Positions 52,943-62,568 of a stretch of DNA of 64,000 bases are shown here, piece by piece; positions within the stretch are counted from its first letter, which is position 1; each line of letters begins with the position of its first letter. The DNA is from Sphingorhabdus wooponensis (GTDB lineage: Bacteria > Pseudomonadota > Alphaproteobacteria > Sphingomonadales > Sphingomonadaceae). The stretch lies in contig NZ_RWJI01000002.1 in the NCBI RefSeq assembly GCF_003933235.1, forward strand, positions 1-64,000, in the 5' to 3' direction. Made by a program: the position numbers and the translations under genes. The notes under the pieces are model-generated. The model was not told where the DNA came from. It was given only the letters and a program-made list of their open reading frames with translations, and made no database searches.

Positions 52943-54200
52943 CGCCATGATGGATCCGACGCCCACCGACTGGAACGGGCAAATCATGCAAAAGCGCATT
53001 GCACGACGCTATGCGGCCGAGCGTCGGTTTAAGGCGATGGGCTTTTTGGCCGTTTCCTTGTCAACTTTATTCCTCGCCTTTTTGTTATTCACGATGCTGG
53101 GCCAAGGCTTGCGTGGTTTTCAGCGTACCGAAATAGCAGTCGATTTTGATTTTCCTGCTTTAACGGCAGGTGCAACCGCAACCGCAATCAGCGGCCCTAA
53201 CGCCGATGCTGCGCTTAATTCGATGGATATTCCAGGCATCGTCGAGTTAGCGGTTGGCCAGCAATATGGTGATATAAGTGATGGCCTTTTGACAACGGGC
53301 GCTGCGGGCAATGTTCGGCAGATGCTGCTGGATAATCCTAGCCTCATCACATCAAAGCAGCAATTGTGGTTGCCCGTAGATTCGCGATTGGACGTAGCAT
53401 TCAAGCGCTCTGGTGAGCCTGCAGCCGAACAGACCGTTGCCGCGCTGGCACAAAAGGATGCTCTGCGCACTGGCTTTAACTGGACGTTTTTGACAGGGGC
53501 TGATGCAACCGACCCATCGGCGGTCGGTATCTGGGCCGCGTTCAAGGGATCGCTTATGACCATGGCGATTACCCTGATGCTGGCCTTCCCAGTCGGCGTA
53601 TTGGCCGCTTTATATCTTGAGGAATATGCCTCCAAGAACAAGCTGACCGACATGATAGAAGTGTCGATCAACAATTTGGCGGCGGTCCCGTCGATCATTT
53701 TTGGTTTGCTTGGGCTTGCGGTGTTCCTCAGCCTGTTCGGCATGCCGCGTTCGTCTGCATTGGTTGGCGGCTTAACGCTTGCTTTGATGACTATGCCGGT
53801 CATTGTCATTGCCGGCCGCAATGCGGTCAAGTCCGTACCGCCATCTATCCGTGAGGCTGCGTTGGGCATTGGCGCCTCACCTGTGCAGGTCGTATTCCAC
53901 CATGTGCTTCCGCTTGCGCTTCCGGGCATACTCACCGGTACTATTATCGGCATGGCCCGCGCCTTGGGTGAAACTGCGCCGCTGCTGATGATCGGCATGC
54001 GCGCCTTCATTCCAGCTGCACCAGAGGGTTTCACCGACGCCACAACCGCTTTGCCAGTGCAGATTTACCTCTGGTCGGATGAGGTCAATAAGGGCTTTGT
54101 AGAAAAAACCAGCGCCGCGATCATTGTGCTGCTTATCTTCTTATTGGGCATGAACGCCCTTGCCATCTATCTTCGCAACCGTTTCGAAACGCGTTGGTGA
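52935..54200 (+). CDS. pstA: Phosphate ABC transporter permease PstA
   Basis: A 421-residue permease with one N-terminal membrane segment, a large periplasmic region (about 60-180) absent from short PstA proteins, and a C-terminal five- to six-helix permease domain with the coupling loop VPPSIREAALGIGASPVQV near 297. It overlaps pstC by 8 nt and ends 3 nt before pstB. Confidence 0.93.
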   Translation: MSNAMMDPTPTDWNGQIMQKRIARRYAAERRFKAMGFLAVSLSTLFLAFLLFTMLGQGLRGFQRTEIAVDFDFPALTAGATATAISGPNADAALNSMDIPGIVELAVGQQYGDISDGLLTTGAAGNVRQMLLDNPSLITSKQQLWLPVDSRLDVAFKRSGEPAAEQTVAALAQKDALRTGFNWTFLTGADATDPSAVGIWAAFKGSLMTMAITLMLAFPVGVLAALYLEEYASKNKLTDMIEVSINNLAAVPSIIFGLLGLAVFLSLFGMPRSSALVGGLTLALMTMPVIVIAGRNAVKSVPPSIREAALGIGASPVQVVFHHVLPLALPGILTGTIIGMARALGETAPLLMIGMRAFIPAAPEGFTDATTALPVQIYLWSDEVNKGFVEKTSAAIIVLLIFLLGMNALAIYLRNRFETRW

Positions 54201-54203
54201 CCT

Positions 54204-54998
54204 ATGAACAAAAAGGACGGTAATGTGGGCGTAACCCCCGGAATAGCCAAAATATCCACACGCAATGTGAATGTATATTATGGTGATAAACAAGCCATCA
54301 ACGACGTTTCGATCGACGTTGATCGTGAGAATGTGACGGCGTTTATCGGTCCGTCGGGCTGCGGAAAGTCAACATTTCTGCGGTCATTGAACCGGATGAA
54401 CGATACCGTCGCAGGCGCCCGCGTCGAAGGGCAGATACTGCTCGACGGGGAAGATATATATGCATCTGGTATGGATGTTGTGCAGTTGCGCGCGCGCGTC
54501 GGCATGGTGTTTCAAAAGCCAAATCCATTCCCGAAATCAATCTATGACAATGTCGCTTACGGCCCGCGCATCCACGGTCTGGCCAGCGGCAAGGCTGAGT
54601 TGGACCAGATCGTTGAAAGCTCCCTCACCCGCGCGGGATTGTGGACCGAGGTCAAGGATCGTCTGAGCGAAAGCGGGACTGCACTTTCGGGCGGTCAACA
54701 GCAACGTCTGTGTATTGCACGCGCCATTGCGGTGGACCCCGAAGTCATCCTGATGGATGAACCTTGCTCCGCGCTTGACCCCATTGCCACGGCGCGGATT
54801 GAAGAGTTAATTCACGACCTGCGCGGAAAATACGCCATCATCATCGTGACCCACAATATGCAACAGGCCGCGCGCGTTTCGCAACGCACCGCCTTTTTCC
54901 ATTTGGGTCATTTGATTGAATTTGGCGAAACATCGGATATCTTTACCAATCCACGCGAAGACCGCACCAAAGATTATATTACAGGCCGTTACGGTTAG
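54204..54998 (+). CDS. pstB: Phosphate ABC transporter ATPase PstB
   Basis: A 264-residue ABC ATPase with Walker [10 protein letters not shown] near 50-58, Q-loop [12 protein letters not shown], signature LSGGQQQR, Walker [14 protein letters not shown] and H-loop VTHNMQQ. It energises phosphate import and, with PhoU, signals phosphate status to PhoR. Confidence 0.97.
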   Translation: MNKKDGNVGVTPGIAKISTRNVNVYYGDKQAINDVSIDVDRENVTAFIGPSGCGKSTFLRSLNRMNDTVAGARVEGQILLDGEDIYASGMDVVQLRARVGMVFQKPNPFPKSIYDNVAYGPRIHGLASGKAELDQIVESSLTRAGLWTEVKDRLSESGTALSGGQQQRLCIARAIAVDPEVILMDEPCSALDPIATARIEELIHDLRGKYAIIIVTHNMQQAARVSQRTAFFHLGHLIEFGETSDIFTNPREDRTKDYITGRYG

Positions 54999-55010
54999 AA
55001 AGATTGCGAC

Positions 55011-55682
55011 ATGAGCACTGGCACAAGGCATACAATTACCGCGTTTGACGATGACATGGATGAAATCCGTGGTCTTATTGCGGAAATGGGCGCGCGCGCG
55101 GAAACCGCAGTTGTCTCAGCCATGAAGGCGCTGACAGAACATGACGTAGAAGCCGCGGCCACTATCCGCGCTGACGACAAAATCATTGATAGTCTGGAAA
55201 CCGAAGTCGAGCGACTGGTTGTCCGCACAATCGCCCTACGCGCGCCAATGGCGGATGATTTACGCGAACTCATTGCGGCGCTTAAAATGTCGGCGGTTAT
55301 CGAGCGTATTGGCGATTATGCCAAAAATATCGCCAAGCGCGTGCCCAAGATGGAAGGCCAGATACACGCATCTGCAAAAGAACAATTGAGCCGCATGGGC
55401 GCCATCGTCGTAGAAATGATCCGGACGGCCATGGATGCCTATGCAAAGCGCGACGTTGATCTCGCCCGTGCTGTTACAGTGCGTGATGATGTTGTCGATC
55501 AACTGAACAAGGATTTGTTTGTCGACTTCGTCGCTTATGTCGCAAAAAATCCGCAGAACGCGACCGAGGTTGCGCATTTGCTTTTCACTGCCAAGAATCT
55601 GGAACGCATTGGTGATCACACCACCACCGTGGCCCAAATGATTTACTTTACCGAAACGGGTGAAAATCTGCCCGACGCTTAA
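55011..55682 (+). CDS. phoU: Phosphate signalling protein PhoU
   Basis: A 223-residue all-helical PhoU with two repeated three-helix halves, each carrying an ERIGDYAKN- or ERIGDHTTT-type metal-binding motif (about 99 and 202). It links PstB to PhoR and represses the Pho regulon in high phosphate. It follows pstB by 12 nt; phoB follows by 13 nt. Confidence 0.95.
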   Translation: MSTGTRHTITAFDDDMDEIRGLIAEMGARAETAVVSAMKALTEHDVEAAATIRADDKIIDSLETEVERLVVRTIALRAPMADDLRELIAALKMSAVIERIGDYAKNIAKRVPKMEGQIHASAKEQLSRMGAIVVEMIRTAMDAYAKRDVDLARAVTVRDDVVDQLNKDLFVDFVAYVAKNPQNATEVAHLLFTAKNLERIGDHTTTVAQMIYFTETGENLPDA

Positions 55683-55695
55683 TGCGGAGAGACAT

Positions 55696-56391
55696 ATGCC
55701 CAAGGCGCAATTGCTATTGGTTGAAGACGACAGTGCACTTGCCGAGCTGGTCCGCTGGCATTTTGAGCGCGAAGAATTCGACGTCCAGCATACAGGGGAT
55801 GGCGAAGAAGCGCTTTTGATGGCCAAGGAACGCACGCCTGATTTGGTCTTGCTCGATTGGATGCTGGAAAATTTATCAGGCATTGAAGTGTGCCGGCAAT
55901 TGCGCAAGGCGGACAATACCGCCAATGTGCCTATCATCATGCTAACCGCGCGCGGTGAAGAAGATGACCGCATTCGTGGCCTAGAAATCGGTGCCGATGA
56001 TTATGTCACCAAGCCGTTTTCTCCACGCGAACTCGTTGCCCGTGCCAAGGCGGTTCTCCGCCGGGTCCGCCCTGCCCTGGCAGGCGAGTCCTTGCGCTTT
56101 GGGGATGTCGAAATGGATACCGTGGCGCATAAGGTTAAGCGCGGCGGAAAGCAGGTTCCATTAGGACCAACCGAATACCGGTTGCTGAAGCATTTCCTTG
56201 AATATCCAGGCCATGTCTTTTCGCGTGAACGCTTGCTCGACAGCGTTTGGGGCCATGACAGCGACATCGAAATTCGAACGGTTGATGTCCATATCCGTCG
56301 CCTGCGCAAAGCCTTAAACGAAGGCTTTGGCAGCGACATTATCCGGACCGTGCGTTCAGCAGGCTATTCGCTCGATCAGGACGCGGTTTAA
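55696..56391 (+). CDS. phoB: Phosphate regulon response regulator PhoB
   Basis: A 231-residue OmpR-type regulator. The receiver domain carries Asp54 (DLVLLDWML) and the YVTKPFSPRE lysine; the winged-helix DNA-binding domain is in the second half (GPTEYRLLKHFLEYPG, RTVDVHIRRLRKAL). The ATG at 55696 has GGAGAG before it. The 3' end overlaps the convergent porin gene by 4 bp. Confidence 0.94.
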   Translation: MPKAQLLLVEDDSALAELVRWHFEREEFDVQHTGDGEEALLMAKERTPDLVLLDWMLENLSGIEVCRQLRKADNTANVPIIMLTARGEEDDRIRGLEIGADDYVTKPFSPRELVARAKAVLRRVRPALAGESLRFGDVEMDTVAHKVKRGGKQVPLGPTEYRLLKHFLEYPGHVFSRERLLDSVWGHDSDIEIRTVDVHIRRLRKALNEGFGSDIIRTVRSAGYSLDQDAV

Positions 56392-57899
56392 AATTCCAGC
56401 TGCATCCGGGCTGCGACAACATCGACCGCATAATCACGCTTATCCACGGGCAATGTCGAGAGCGGGTCAACGATAGCTGCCATTGGGCCGCCTTTGACCT
56501 GCACGCGTCCATAATTGAGCATGAACCGAATATAATCGATAGGGTACCAGTTCACGCCGAATAGATAGCTGGACTGCTTGCCGCCGCGTCCAAGGCGCGT
56601 GTTCAGAGTCGCTAGGCTGTTGGCTCCGGTCGCAAAATTATTCGTTGCACCATTTTTCAGCGCATTGCTATCGAGGTCGAGATATTCAAAGCGTCCGGCG
56701 ATTTGGAACGCCCCTAAACCTTTTTTGTCTATAGGCTTGAGAACCTTTGTCCGGCTCCATGCGCCATCCTTATATCCGCGGGTCTCACCCGTAAGGAAAT
56801 AGCCCGCTTCGGCGTACATTCCGAAAAAGCCTGGGTCACCCGTTGGCGTAACAGCGCTATTTCCACTAGAGAAGCTGTCTAACCCAGTCGCGATGTTACC
56901 CGCGCGATATGCATTCACTTTGGTCCATTGACCTTCCCCGGCAAAATAGAAGCCAGGGAAAATCGCCGCGAGTTCCAACCCGACAATGCGGTCGCTCTTG
57001 GCGGCAAAATTGCCAGTGTCGACAAAACGCACATCGGTTAGCTGCGTATTTGGACGTGCACGATAGCGCGCAAGCTGGTTTGTGGAAGGCGCGTTCGTGG
57101 ACACAGAAGCGGTGGCGTTATTATTGGATGCAAAGTCACGTTGCTGAACTGTTGCACCAAAATGCAACTGTCCTCCGAAAGCCTTCGGCGCATAGACAAG
57201 CCGTCCGGCACCGATCCAACCGTCATTGTCGAACGAACTGTCGATGCTGTGTGCGGCAAACAATCCTACCTCAGCGCGAATGGCATTTTCTTCATTATGC
57301 CACGCGACCGCGGCGCCCAGGCGGCGGCTGTTCAAAAAGGCATCGTTAAATGCGGCGCGCTCGGTAAAGCTGATATTGTTGGAACTTGCGATTTGCTCCA
57401 ACCCGTTCAGTGTTTCGAAATTCCCAATCCGAACGTTAATCGGAGCATTTTTGGGATTATAGCTTAAAAACACATCGCCAAAGGCCACATTGCTATTTGC
57501 AAAGTCACCTTCGACTTTATAACCAAAGCCGCCCGGCATCGTGCCTTCGGCACCGAGACGCACGCGGCGCACTCTGCTGTTGAAACCCAGATTTCGATTG
57601 GCGGCATAATCGCCCGGTATGCTGATATAGCCCGCGTCATAATGGATCCGTCCACGTGGCTTAAAGCTCCAACCATCGGGTCCGCCGGACTCTGGTCCGC
57701 CTTTCCATTTGACCTCAGTTGTGGTCTTTTTTTCCACTGCAGTTATCTTTGCAGAGATATTGGTGAGCTGCTCCTTCAATGCCGCCACTTCGGCGCGCAG
57801 CGCTTCGACCTCCGACCCGTTGGCCTGCGCATGTGCAGGTAAAGCGGCGGTTGCGATTGTGAACAAAGTTGTTCCGTAAAGCCATTTTTTTGTAGTCAC
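56388..57899 (-). CDS. OprP/OprO-family phosphate-selective porin
   Basis: A 503-residue outer-membrane porin. A signal peptide (KKWLYGTTLFTIATAALPAHAQ) is followed by a coiled-coil trimerisation segment EVEALRAEVAALKEQLTNIS, then a beta-rich barrel with the OprP-type FKPRGRIHYDAGYI and terminal aromatic MQLEF. The GTG at 57899 is chosen because the signal peptide starts there. A Pho-box-like repeat lies upstream, consistent with phosphate-starvation control by the adjacent phoB. Confidence 0.87.
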   Translation of the reverse strand: MTTKKWLYGTTLFTIATAALPAHAQANGSEVEALRAEVAALKEQLTNISAKITAVEKKTTTEVKWKGGPESGGPDGWSFKPRGRIHYDAGYISIPGDYAANRNLGFNSRVRRVRLGAEGTMPGGFGYKVEGDFANSNVAFGDVFLSYNPKNAPINVRIGNFETLNGLEQIASSNNISFTERAAFNDAFLNSRRLGAAVAWHNEENAIRAEVGLFAAHSIDSSFDNDGWIGAGRLVYAPKAFGGQLHFGATVQQRDFASNNNATASVSTNAPSTNQLARYRARPNTQLTDVRFVDTGNFAAKSDRIVGLELAAIFPGFYFAGEGQWTKVNAYRAGNIATGLDSFSSGNSAVTPTGDPGFFGMYAEAGYFLTGETRGYKDGAWSRTKVLKPIDKKGLGAFQIAGRFEYLDLDSNALKNGATNNFATGANSLATLNTRLGRGGKQSSYLFGVNWYPIDYIRFMLNYGRVQVKGGPMAAIVDPLSTLPVDKRDYAVDVVAARMQLEF

Positions 57900-57953
57900 G
57901 GTGATATCCTGTTTGATTTGATGACGCCTTAACAACAAATATATGTCTCTCCC

Positions 57954-57982
57954 ATGACGGTCATATTTCGCTTTTATGACAA
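57954..57982 (-). promoter_or_regulatory. Pho-box-like repeats upstream of the porin gene
   Basis: On the minus strand the units TTGTCAT-AAAA, GCGAAAT-ATGA and CCGTCAT follow an 11-bp period; the first and third match the PhoB consensus CTGTCAT at 6 of 7 positions. They lie about 55-83 nt before the porin GTG. A further CTGTCAT at 58018-58024 on the plus strand faces the SDR gene. Confidence 0.62.
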
Positions 57983-58079
57983 TATGCATCTATTGCTTTA
58001 CGCTTGCGTCAACTGGGCTGTCATGCCAAGGCTCAGGGCGATTTGGCGACCTTAGCCGCTTTGATTATGGAGAATATGT

Positions 58080-58982
58080 ATGACCATCAGTTTTAAAGAT
58101 AAAGTCGCAATTGTGACAGGTGCGGGCGGCGGTTTGGGCAAGGCCTATGCACTTGAATTGGCCAAGCGCGGAACCAAAGTGGTGGTCAATGATTTGGGCG
58201 GCGCACGCGACGGCACCGGTACATCTGATGCAGCGGCGCAGGTCGTTGAACAAATCAAATCCGCTGGCGGCGAAGCGATGGCCAATGGCGGCAGCGTTAC
58301 CGAATATGAACAAATGGTCGAAATGGTCGCTAAGGCGAAAGAGGCCTTTGGCGGCGTGCACATATTGATCAACAATGCGGGTATCTTGCGCGATAAGAGC
58401 TTTGCCAAGATGGATATGCCCGATTTTGACCTCGTGCTTCAGGTCCACGTCATGGGTTCGGCCAACTGCACCAAGGCGGTGTGGGACACGATGCGTGACC
58501 AAGCCTATGGCCGTATCTTGATGACGACATCATCCACGGGTCTGTACGGCAATTTCGGTCAGGCCAATTATGGCGCGGCGAAGCTTGGCCTTGCTGGCTT
58601 TACCAAGACGCTGCATTTGGAAGGTGCGAAATATAATGTCCGTGTAAACTCGCTCGCGCCCGTCGCTGGTACGCGCATGACCGAGGATATCTTCCCAGAA
58701 GGCCTGTTCGAGCAGTTCACGCCTGAAAATGTCGTTCCAGCCGCGCTATATCTGGTCAGCGAAGATGCACCGACGAACATGATTATCGGCGCAGGTGGTG
58801 GTGGCTATCACGCAGCTTATGTAACCATGACACCCGGCGTTGCGCTGCGTCAGGAAGACCGCAATGTCGAAGGTTTTGCCGCAGCATGGGACAAGATCAT
58901 CGACCGCACGGGCGAGACTGTGCCGCAATCGGGCGGCGAACAATCGATCGCCGTCATGAAGGCGTTGCAAGCCCTCGGCTAA
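58080..58982 (+). CDS. Short-chain dehydrogenase (MFE-2 / 3-hydroxyacyl-CoA dehydrogenase-like)
   Basis: A 300-residue SDR with NAD-binding TGAGGGLGKAYA near 14-25, NNAG near 98, catalytic Ser and YxxxK in NYGAAKLG near 163. The VVVNDLGGARDGTG segment after the Rossmann beta-2 is typical of the dehydrogenase domain of peroxisomal multifunctional enzyme type 2. It probably oxidises 3-hydroxyacyl-CoA or a related substrate. It stands alone and ends in a clear terminator. Confidence 0.85.
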   Translation: MTISFKDKVAIVTGAGGGLGKAYALELAKRGTKVVVNDLGGARDGTGTSDAAAQVVEQIKSAGGEAMANGGSVTEYEQMVEMVAKAKEAFGGVHILINNAGILRDKSFAKMDMPDFDLVLQVHVMGSANCTKAVWDTMRDQAYGRILMTTSSTGLYGNFGQANYGAAKLGLAGFTKTLHLEGAKYNVRVNSLAPVAGTRMTEDIFPEGLFEQFTPENVVPAALYLVSEDAPTNMIIGAGGGGYHAAYVTMTPGVALRQEDRNVEGFAAAWDKIIDRTGETVPQSGGEQSIAVMKALQALG

Positions 58983-59006
58983 GTAGCCGTAGATGGCGAT
59001 TAAAGA

Positions 59007-59032
59007 AGCCCGGTCTTTGGCCGGGCTTTTTT
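59007..59032 (+). terminator. Rho-independent terminator after the SDR gene
   Basis: AGCCCGG and CCGGGCT form a 7-bp stem with a 7-nt loop followed by five T residues, 25 nt after the SDR stop. It also overlaps the 3' end of the minus-strand DUF2794 gene by 2 nt. Confidence 0.9.
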
Positions 59033-59375
59033 ATGCGTCGACCAGCTTCATGAGCTTGCGTTCGACAGGTGCAAGCACCGGCCCGAGATCATGCCCACGT
59101 TTTAAAATCGCGCCGCCTTCCCCGACCAAGGCCCACATGCCTTGGCGGTTGCGTAAAGCGGGGCGTTTTTCGATGCGATATTCGGGGCGTTCGGTCGCGC
59201 GACGAAACACGCTGAACACCGCCGCGTCGCGGCCCAGATCAATAGCATAATCCCGCCAGTTCCCCGCCGCGACCATCCGGCCATACAGGTTCAGTATCTG
59301 CGTCAGTTCATTTTTTTCAAAGCCGACCTGATTATGTCGACTAACCCCGGGAAAGGGCGTGATAACGGCGGTCAA
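59031..59375 (-). CDS. DUF2794 domain-containing protein
   Basis: A 114-residue protein with the conserved DUF2794 core: LTQILNLYGRMVAAGNWRDYAI-like sequence at about 24-45 and VFSVFRRATERPEYRIEKRP at about 53-72. The family is restricted to alphaproteobacteria and has no known function. It starts with TTG overlapping the cysE stop by 4 nt. Confidence 0.85.
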   Translation of the reverse strand: MTAVITPFPGVSRHNQVGFEKNELTQILNLYGRMVAAGNWRDYAIDLGRDAAVFSVFRRATERPEYRIEKRPALRNRQGMWALVGEGGAILKRGHDLGPVLAPVERKLMKLVDA

Positions 59376-60094
59376 CTGACCTTGCGTCCTTTGGCTGAAC
59401 GTGGCTTGGCAGGCGTAACATTAGACGCGGCATCACGCTCCGCCATCAACTCTGCCACTTTCTTGCGCAAGCTTTCAATCTCGCACTGCATGATTTCAAG
59501 GCTTTGGGTCGCGGGATCAAACATTTCGCGGCAAGGCGTGCCATAAGGCATGAAATCCCGTGCGTAAGTTTCGGCCTTTACCAAAGTCGAACGCGCTTTT
59601 TGACCAATCATAGTTGCGCCGGCTGGCACATCGTCTGTGACGACCGCAGCCGCGCCAATGCGCGCACGCTCGCCAACTTTAATGGGTCCAAGGATCTGCG
59701 CGCCCGAACCGATGATGACATTGTCCAATATGGTCGGATGCCGCTTGCCACCAATGCCCGTCGTCGGATTGGTGCCGCCAAGCGTGACATTTTGGTACAT
59801 TGTGACATTGTCACCGATTTCTGCGGTTTCGCCGATGACGCTGAAACCATGGTCGAGAAAAAAGTTACTGCCAATTTTTGCGCCAGGGTGAATGTCGATA
59901 CCCGTCATGAAGCGGGCAAAGTGGTTGACCAACCGCGCCAGAAAAAACATCTCGCCCAAAAACAACCAATGCGCGACGCGGTGATAGCCTACCGCCCAAA
60001 CGCCAGGATATAATAATATCTCCCACCGTGAGCGCGGTGCCGGGTCACGTTCTTTGATCGAGTCGAGATAATCGATTAGATTAGAAATAAACAT
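59372..60094 (-). CDS. cysE: Serine O-acetyltransferase (CysE/EpsC type)
   Basis: A 240-residue left-handed beta-helix acetyltransferase with GIDIHPGAKIG near 66, FFLDHGFSVIGETAEIGDN near 78-96 and GGKRHPTI near 114. It makes O-acetylserine from serine and acetyl-CoA, feeding cysteine synthesis. The C-terminal 40 residues are basic and helical, longer than in plain EpsC. Divergent from oxyR. Confidence 0.9.
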   Translation of the reverse strand: MFISNLIDYLDSIKERDPAPRSRWEILLYPGVWAVGYHRVAHWLFLGEMFFLARLVNHFARFMTGIDIHPGAKIGSNFFLDHGFSVIGETAEIGDNVTMYQNVTLGGTNPTTGIGGKRHPTILDNVIIGSGAQILGPIKVGERARIGAAAVVTDDVPAGATMIGQKARSTLVKAETYARDFMPYGTPCREMFDPATQSLEIMQCEIESLRKKVAELMAERDAASNVTPAKPRSAKGRKVS

Positions 60095-60250
60095 AATGAC
60101 ACTTCTGGCCTTTGCCGGACCCGTTGATTGATACCAAGCTAAGACGTTCGGCTGCGTTTTTCCAGCAAAGGATGCAGTTTACCTATAATAATGTATGGAT
60201 AAATTGGCAAAACCGATTATATATCATTTATTGATTAACAGGACCGATTT

Positions 60251-61156
60251 ATGAGCACATATCTTCCAACGCTCAAACAGCTGCAATATCTGGTTGCGCT
60301 GCAAGAGCATGGCCATTTCGGCAAAGCTGCAGAGTCCTGTTTTGTCACGCAATCTACGCTCTCGGCAGGCATTCGCGAATTGGAATCCTTACTGGGCCTC
60401 ATGCTGGTGGAGCGCACGCGCCGCGTTGTTCGTTTCACGCCGCTGGGCAACAAGATGGTGGCCAAGGCGCACCGCATATTGCGCGAAGCAGAGGAGCTGG
60501 CAGAAATGGCGCGTTCGGCGGGCAAGCCACTGGCCGATGACCTGCGGATGAGCGTCATTCCGACGATTGCACCATTTTTGCTGCCCAAATTATTGCCCGC
60601 ATTGCGCAAACAATATCCCGATCTGAAGCTATATTTGCGCGAAGAAACCAGCGCCGCCGCAATTGACGCGTTGCATCATGGGCAAGTGGATTGCGTGTTG
60701 CTCGCGCTGCCCTTTGCCGCTGGTGATATTGAAAAGGCGACATTGTTTGAAGACCGCTTGTTTGTTGCGTTTCCTAAAGACGACCCGCGCGACCCGCCCG
60801 AAAGCATCACACCCGACCTCATCGACGAAAGCCGGTTGCTTTTGCTGGTCGATGGCCACTGCCTGAAGGACCATGCGCTTGCCGCATGCAACCGGCCTGA
60901 AATGCGCGCCTTTGCAACGATGCTGGGTACGTCACTGCATACGTTGGTACAAATGGTCGACAATGGTCTTGGCCTTACCATCATTCCCGAAATGGCCGTT
61001 ACAGCAGGCTTATTGAACGGCACGGATGTGCAAGCCCGCCCGCTGAACGCCGAACATGCATCGCGAGAGATTGCCTTGGTATGGCGCACCAACAGCCCGC
61101 GGCGTGAAGAATTTGAAATGCTGGCGGATGCACTGCGCGGTTTGCACGCAGGCTAA
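60251..61156 (+). CDS. oxyR: LysR-family peroxide regulator OxyR
   Basis: A 301-residue LysR protein with helix-turn-helix GHFGKAAESCFVTQSTLSAG and the two redox cysteines of OxyR, Cys204 and Cys213 (GHCLKDHALAAC), nine residues apart as in E. coli Cys199/Cys208. It senses H2O2. That is relevant because both sarcosine oxidases in this window would generate H2O2, though no direct link is shown. Confidence 0.9.
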   Translation: MSTYLPTLKQLQYLVALQEHGHFGKAAESCFVTQSTLSAGIRELESLLGLMLVERTRRVVRFTPLGNKMVAKAHRILREAEELAEMARSAGKPLADDLRMSVIPTIAPFLLPKLLPALRKQYPDLKLYLREETSAAAIDALHHGQVDCVLLALPFAAGDIEKATLFEDRLFVAFPKDDPRDPPESITPDLIDESRLLLLVDGHCLKDHALAACNRPEMRAFATMLGTSLHTLVQMVDNGLGLTIIPEMAVTAGLLNGTDVQARPLNAEHASREIALVWRTNSPRREEFEMLADALRGLHAG

Positions 61157-61172
61157 GGTCAGACACTAAGCG

Positions 61173-61613
61173 TCAACCCCAGCGTTCGGCGCGCGCCTCG
61201 TCGCTCGATTTAGCTTCCACCCATTTAGTAGTGCCATCGGCATAATGCTCGCGCTTCCAAAATGGGGCTTCGGTCTTCAACCGGTCAATCAGGAAGGCTG
61301 TCGCCTCCAATGCTTCCGCCCTGTGCAGCGAAGCGGTCCCGACAACCACCACAGGCGCCCCCACAGGCACAATTCCGACGCGGTGCGTGATGACAGCGCC
61401 CAGTAATGACCAGCGCGCTGTAGCGGCTTCTATGAGGCTGGAAAGGCTTGCCTCAGTCATGCCGGGATAATGCTCCAATTCAATCGCGGTTACCCCATCA
61501 TCGTCGCGCACCAATCCGGTGAAACTCGACAGCGCCCCGCCGCCAAGGCCAGCAAGTGCTGTTAGCTCTTGGTCGGGCTGAATCGCGGTCTCGCTAATTC
61601 GAACGGTTTTCAT
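61173..61613 (-). CDS. moaE: Molybdopterin synthase catalytic subunit MoaE
   Basis: A 146-residue MoaE with the conserved SFTGLVRDDD, ELEHYPGMTE and FWKREHYADGTTKWVE motifs, the last holding the active-site lysines. With MoaD it converts precursor Z to molybdopterin, the base of the FdsA cofactor. The ATG overlaps the moaD stop by 4 nt. Confidence 0.94.
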   Translation of the reverse strand: MKTVRISETAIQPDQELTALAGLGGGALSSFTGLVRDDDGVTAIELEHYPGMTEASLSSLIEAATARWSLLGAVITHRVGIVPVGAPVVVVGTASLHRAEALEATAFLIDRLKTEAPFWKREHYADGTTKWVEAKSSDEARAERWG

Positions 61614-61861
61614 CCGCCCGTGACCGGAGGGAAAATCGCCAATTCTTGCGCGCCGAGCAAAGGCGTGTCGGCGGTGGCCATATTTTGGTCTAGTGCGAAA
61701 CGCAGACGCGGCAGGTCATGTAATGCGCGGGCATGATCTTCGGAACGCGCGGAAATCCTCACCACCAGATCGCCTACTGTGCAGGCATCTTGCGGCACAT
61801 CAAATTCTTCCGATGAAAGCCCAATCGCCTCCCGCACGCTAGCAAAATACACCAATTTCAT
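61610..61861 (-). CDS. moaD: Molybdopterin synthase sulfur carrier subunit MoaD
   Basis: An 83-residue ubiquitin-like protein that starts MKLVYFASVREAIG and ends FPPVTGG; the C-terminal Gly-Gly is thiocarboxylated to supply sulfur. It lies 4 nt after pgsA and overlaps moaE. Confidence 0.94.
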   Translation of the reverse strand: MKLVYFASVREAIGLSSEEFDVPQDACTVGDLVVRISARSEDHARALHDLPRLRFALDQNMATADTPLLGAQELAIFPPVTGG

Positions 61862-61865
61862 CGCG

Positions 61866-62438
61866 TCAATCCATATGCTTGATGCCGACGCGCAGATAAT
61901 CCCAACCGGTAATCATCGTCAGCACCGCCGCAATCCACAACAGCAGCAACGCCAATTGCTTGAGCAGTATCCAATCTGGCAAGGCCCCAGCCAAAATGAT
62001 CCCACCAAGCGAGACCAATTGGAATGTTGTTTTCCATTTGGCGAGTTTGGACACGGGCACCGAAATCTGCAGTCCGGCAAGAAATTCGCGCAGGCCCGAT
62101 ACAATCATCTCACGCAACAAAATGATTAAGGCGGCGATCACATGCCATCCTTCCACATCACGGGTAAACACCAACATCAAGATAACGGCGGCAATCATGA
62201 TTTTGTCCGCAATCGGATCAAGAAAAACACCCAATTTGGAGACTGCGCCTTGCGCCCGCGCCAGATAACCGTCGAAATAATCGGTGATGCCCATCAGGCA
62301 ATACAGCACAAAAGCAAAAGCATAATCGAGCGGCATCGGTTGCACGCTCATCGGCTTTGTTCCCGGCCACAAAAGAAAAACCAAAATGGGCACCGCGAAA
62401 ATTCGCGACAGAGTGAGAAGATTGGGCAAGCTAAGCAT
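61866..62438 (-). CDS. pgsA: CDP-diacylglycerol--glycerol-3-phosphate 3-phosphatidyltransferase
   Basis: A 190-residue membrane CDP-alcohol phosphotransferase with the catalytic pattern TDYFDGYLARAQGAVSKLG-FLDPIADK (D-G-x2-A-R-x8-G-x3-D-x3-D) near 52-79 and four or more hydrophobic segments. It commits CDP-diacylglycerol to phosphatidylglycerol. pgsA-moaD-moaE appear to form one operon. Confidence 0.93.
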   Translation of the reverse strand: MLSLPNLLTLSRIFAVPILVFLLWPGTKPMSVQPMPLDYAFAFVLYCLMGITDYFDGYLARAQGAVSKLGVFLDPIADKIMIAAVILMLVFTRDVEGWHVIAALIILLREMIVSGLREFLAGLQISVPVSKLAKWKTTFQLVSLGGIILAGALPDWILLKQLALLLLWIAAVLTMITGWDYLRVGIKHMD

Positions 62439-62568
62439 GCCGCATTGATAGCGTGCTGCGTAGACAAAATCACCTGACTATTTACCTGCCGAAAGAAATG
62501 CGCTTTGCCATGCTTCTAACCGGCGGCTAAGACACGGCATATCCTTTGCATAGGAAGCTTGTAATTTT

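Noticed and set aside
53120-54043. 307-codon open frame antisense to pstA
   Set aside because: Shadow of the permease gene; composition reflects the reverse complement of hydrophobic codons.
60095-60250. OxyR autoregulatory site between cysE and oxyR
   Set aside because: AT-rich with several partial ATAG/CTAT-like words, but no array with the expected spacing.
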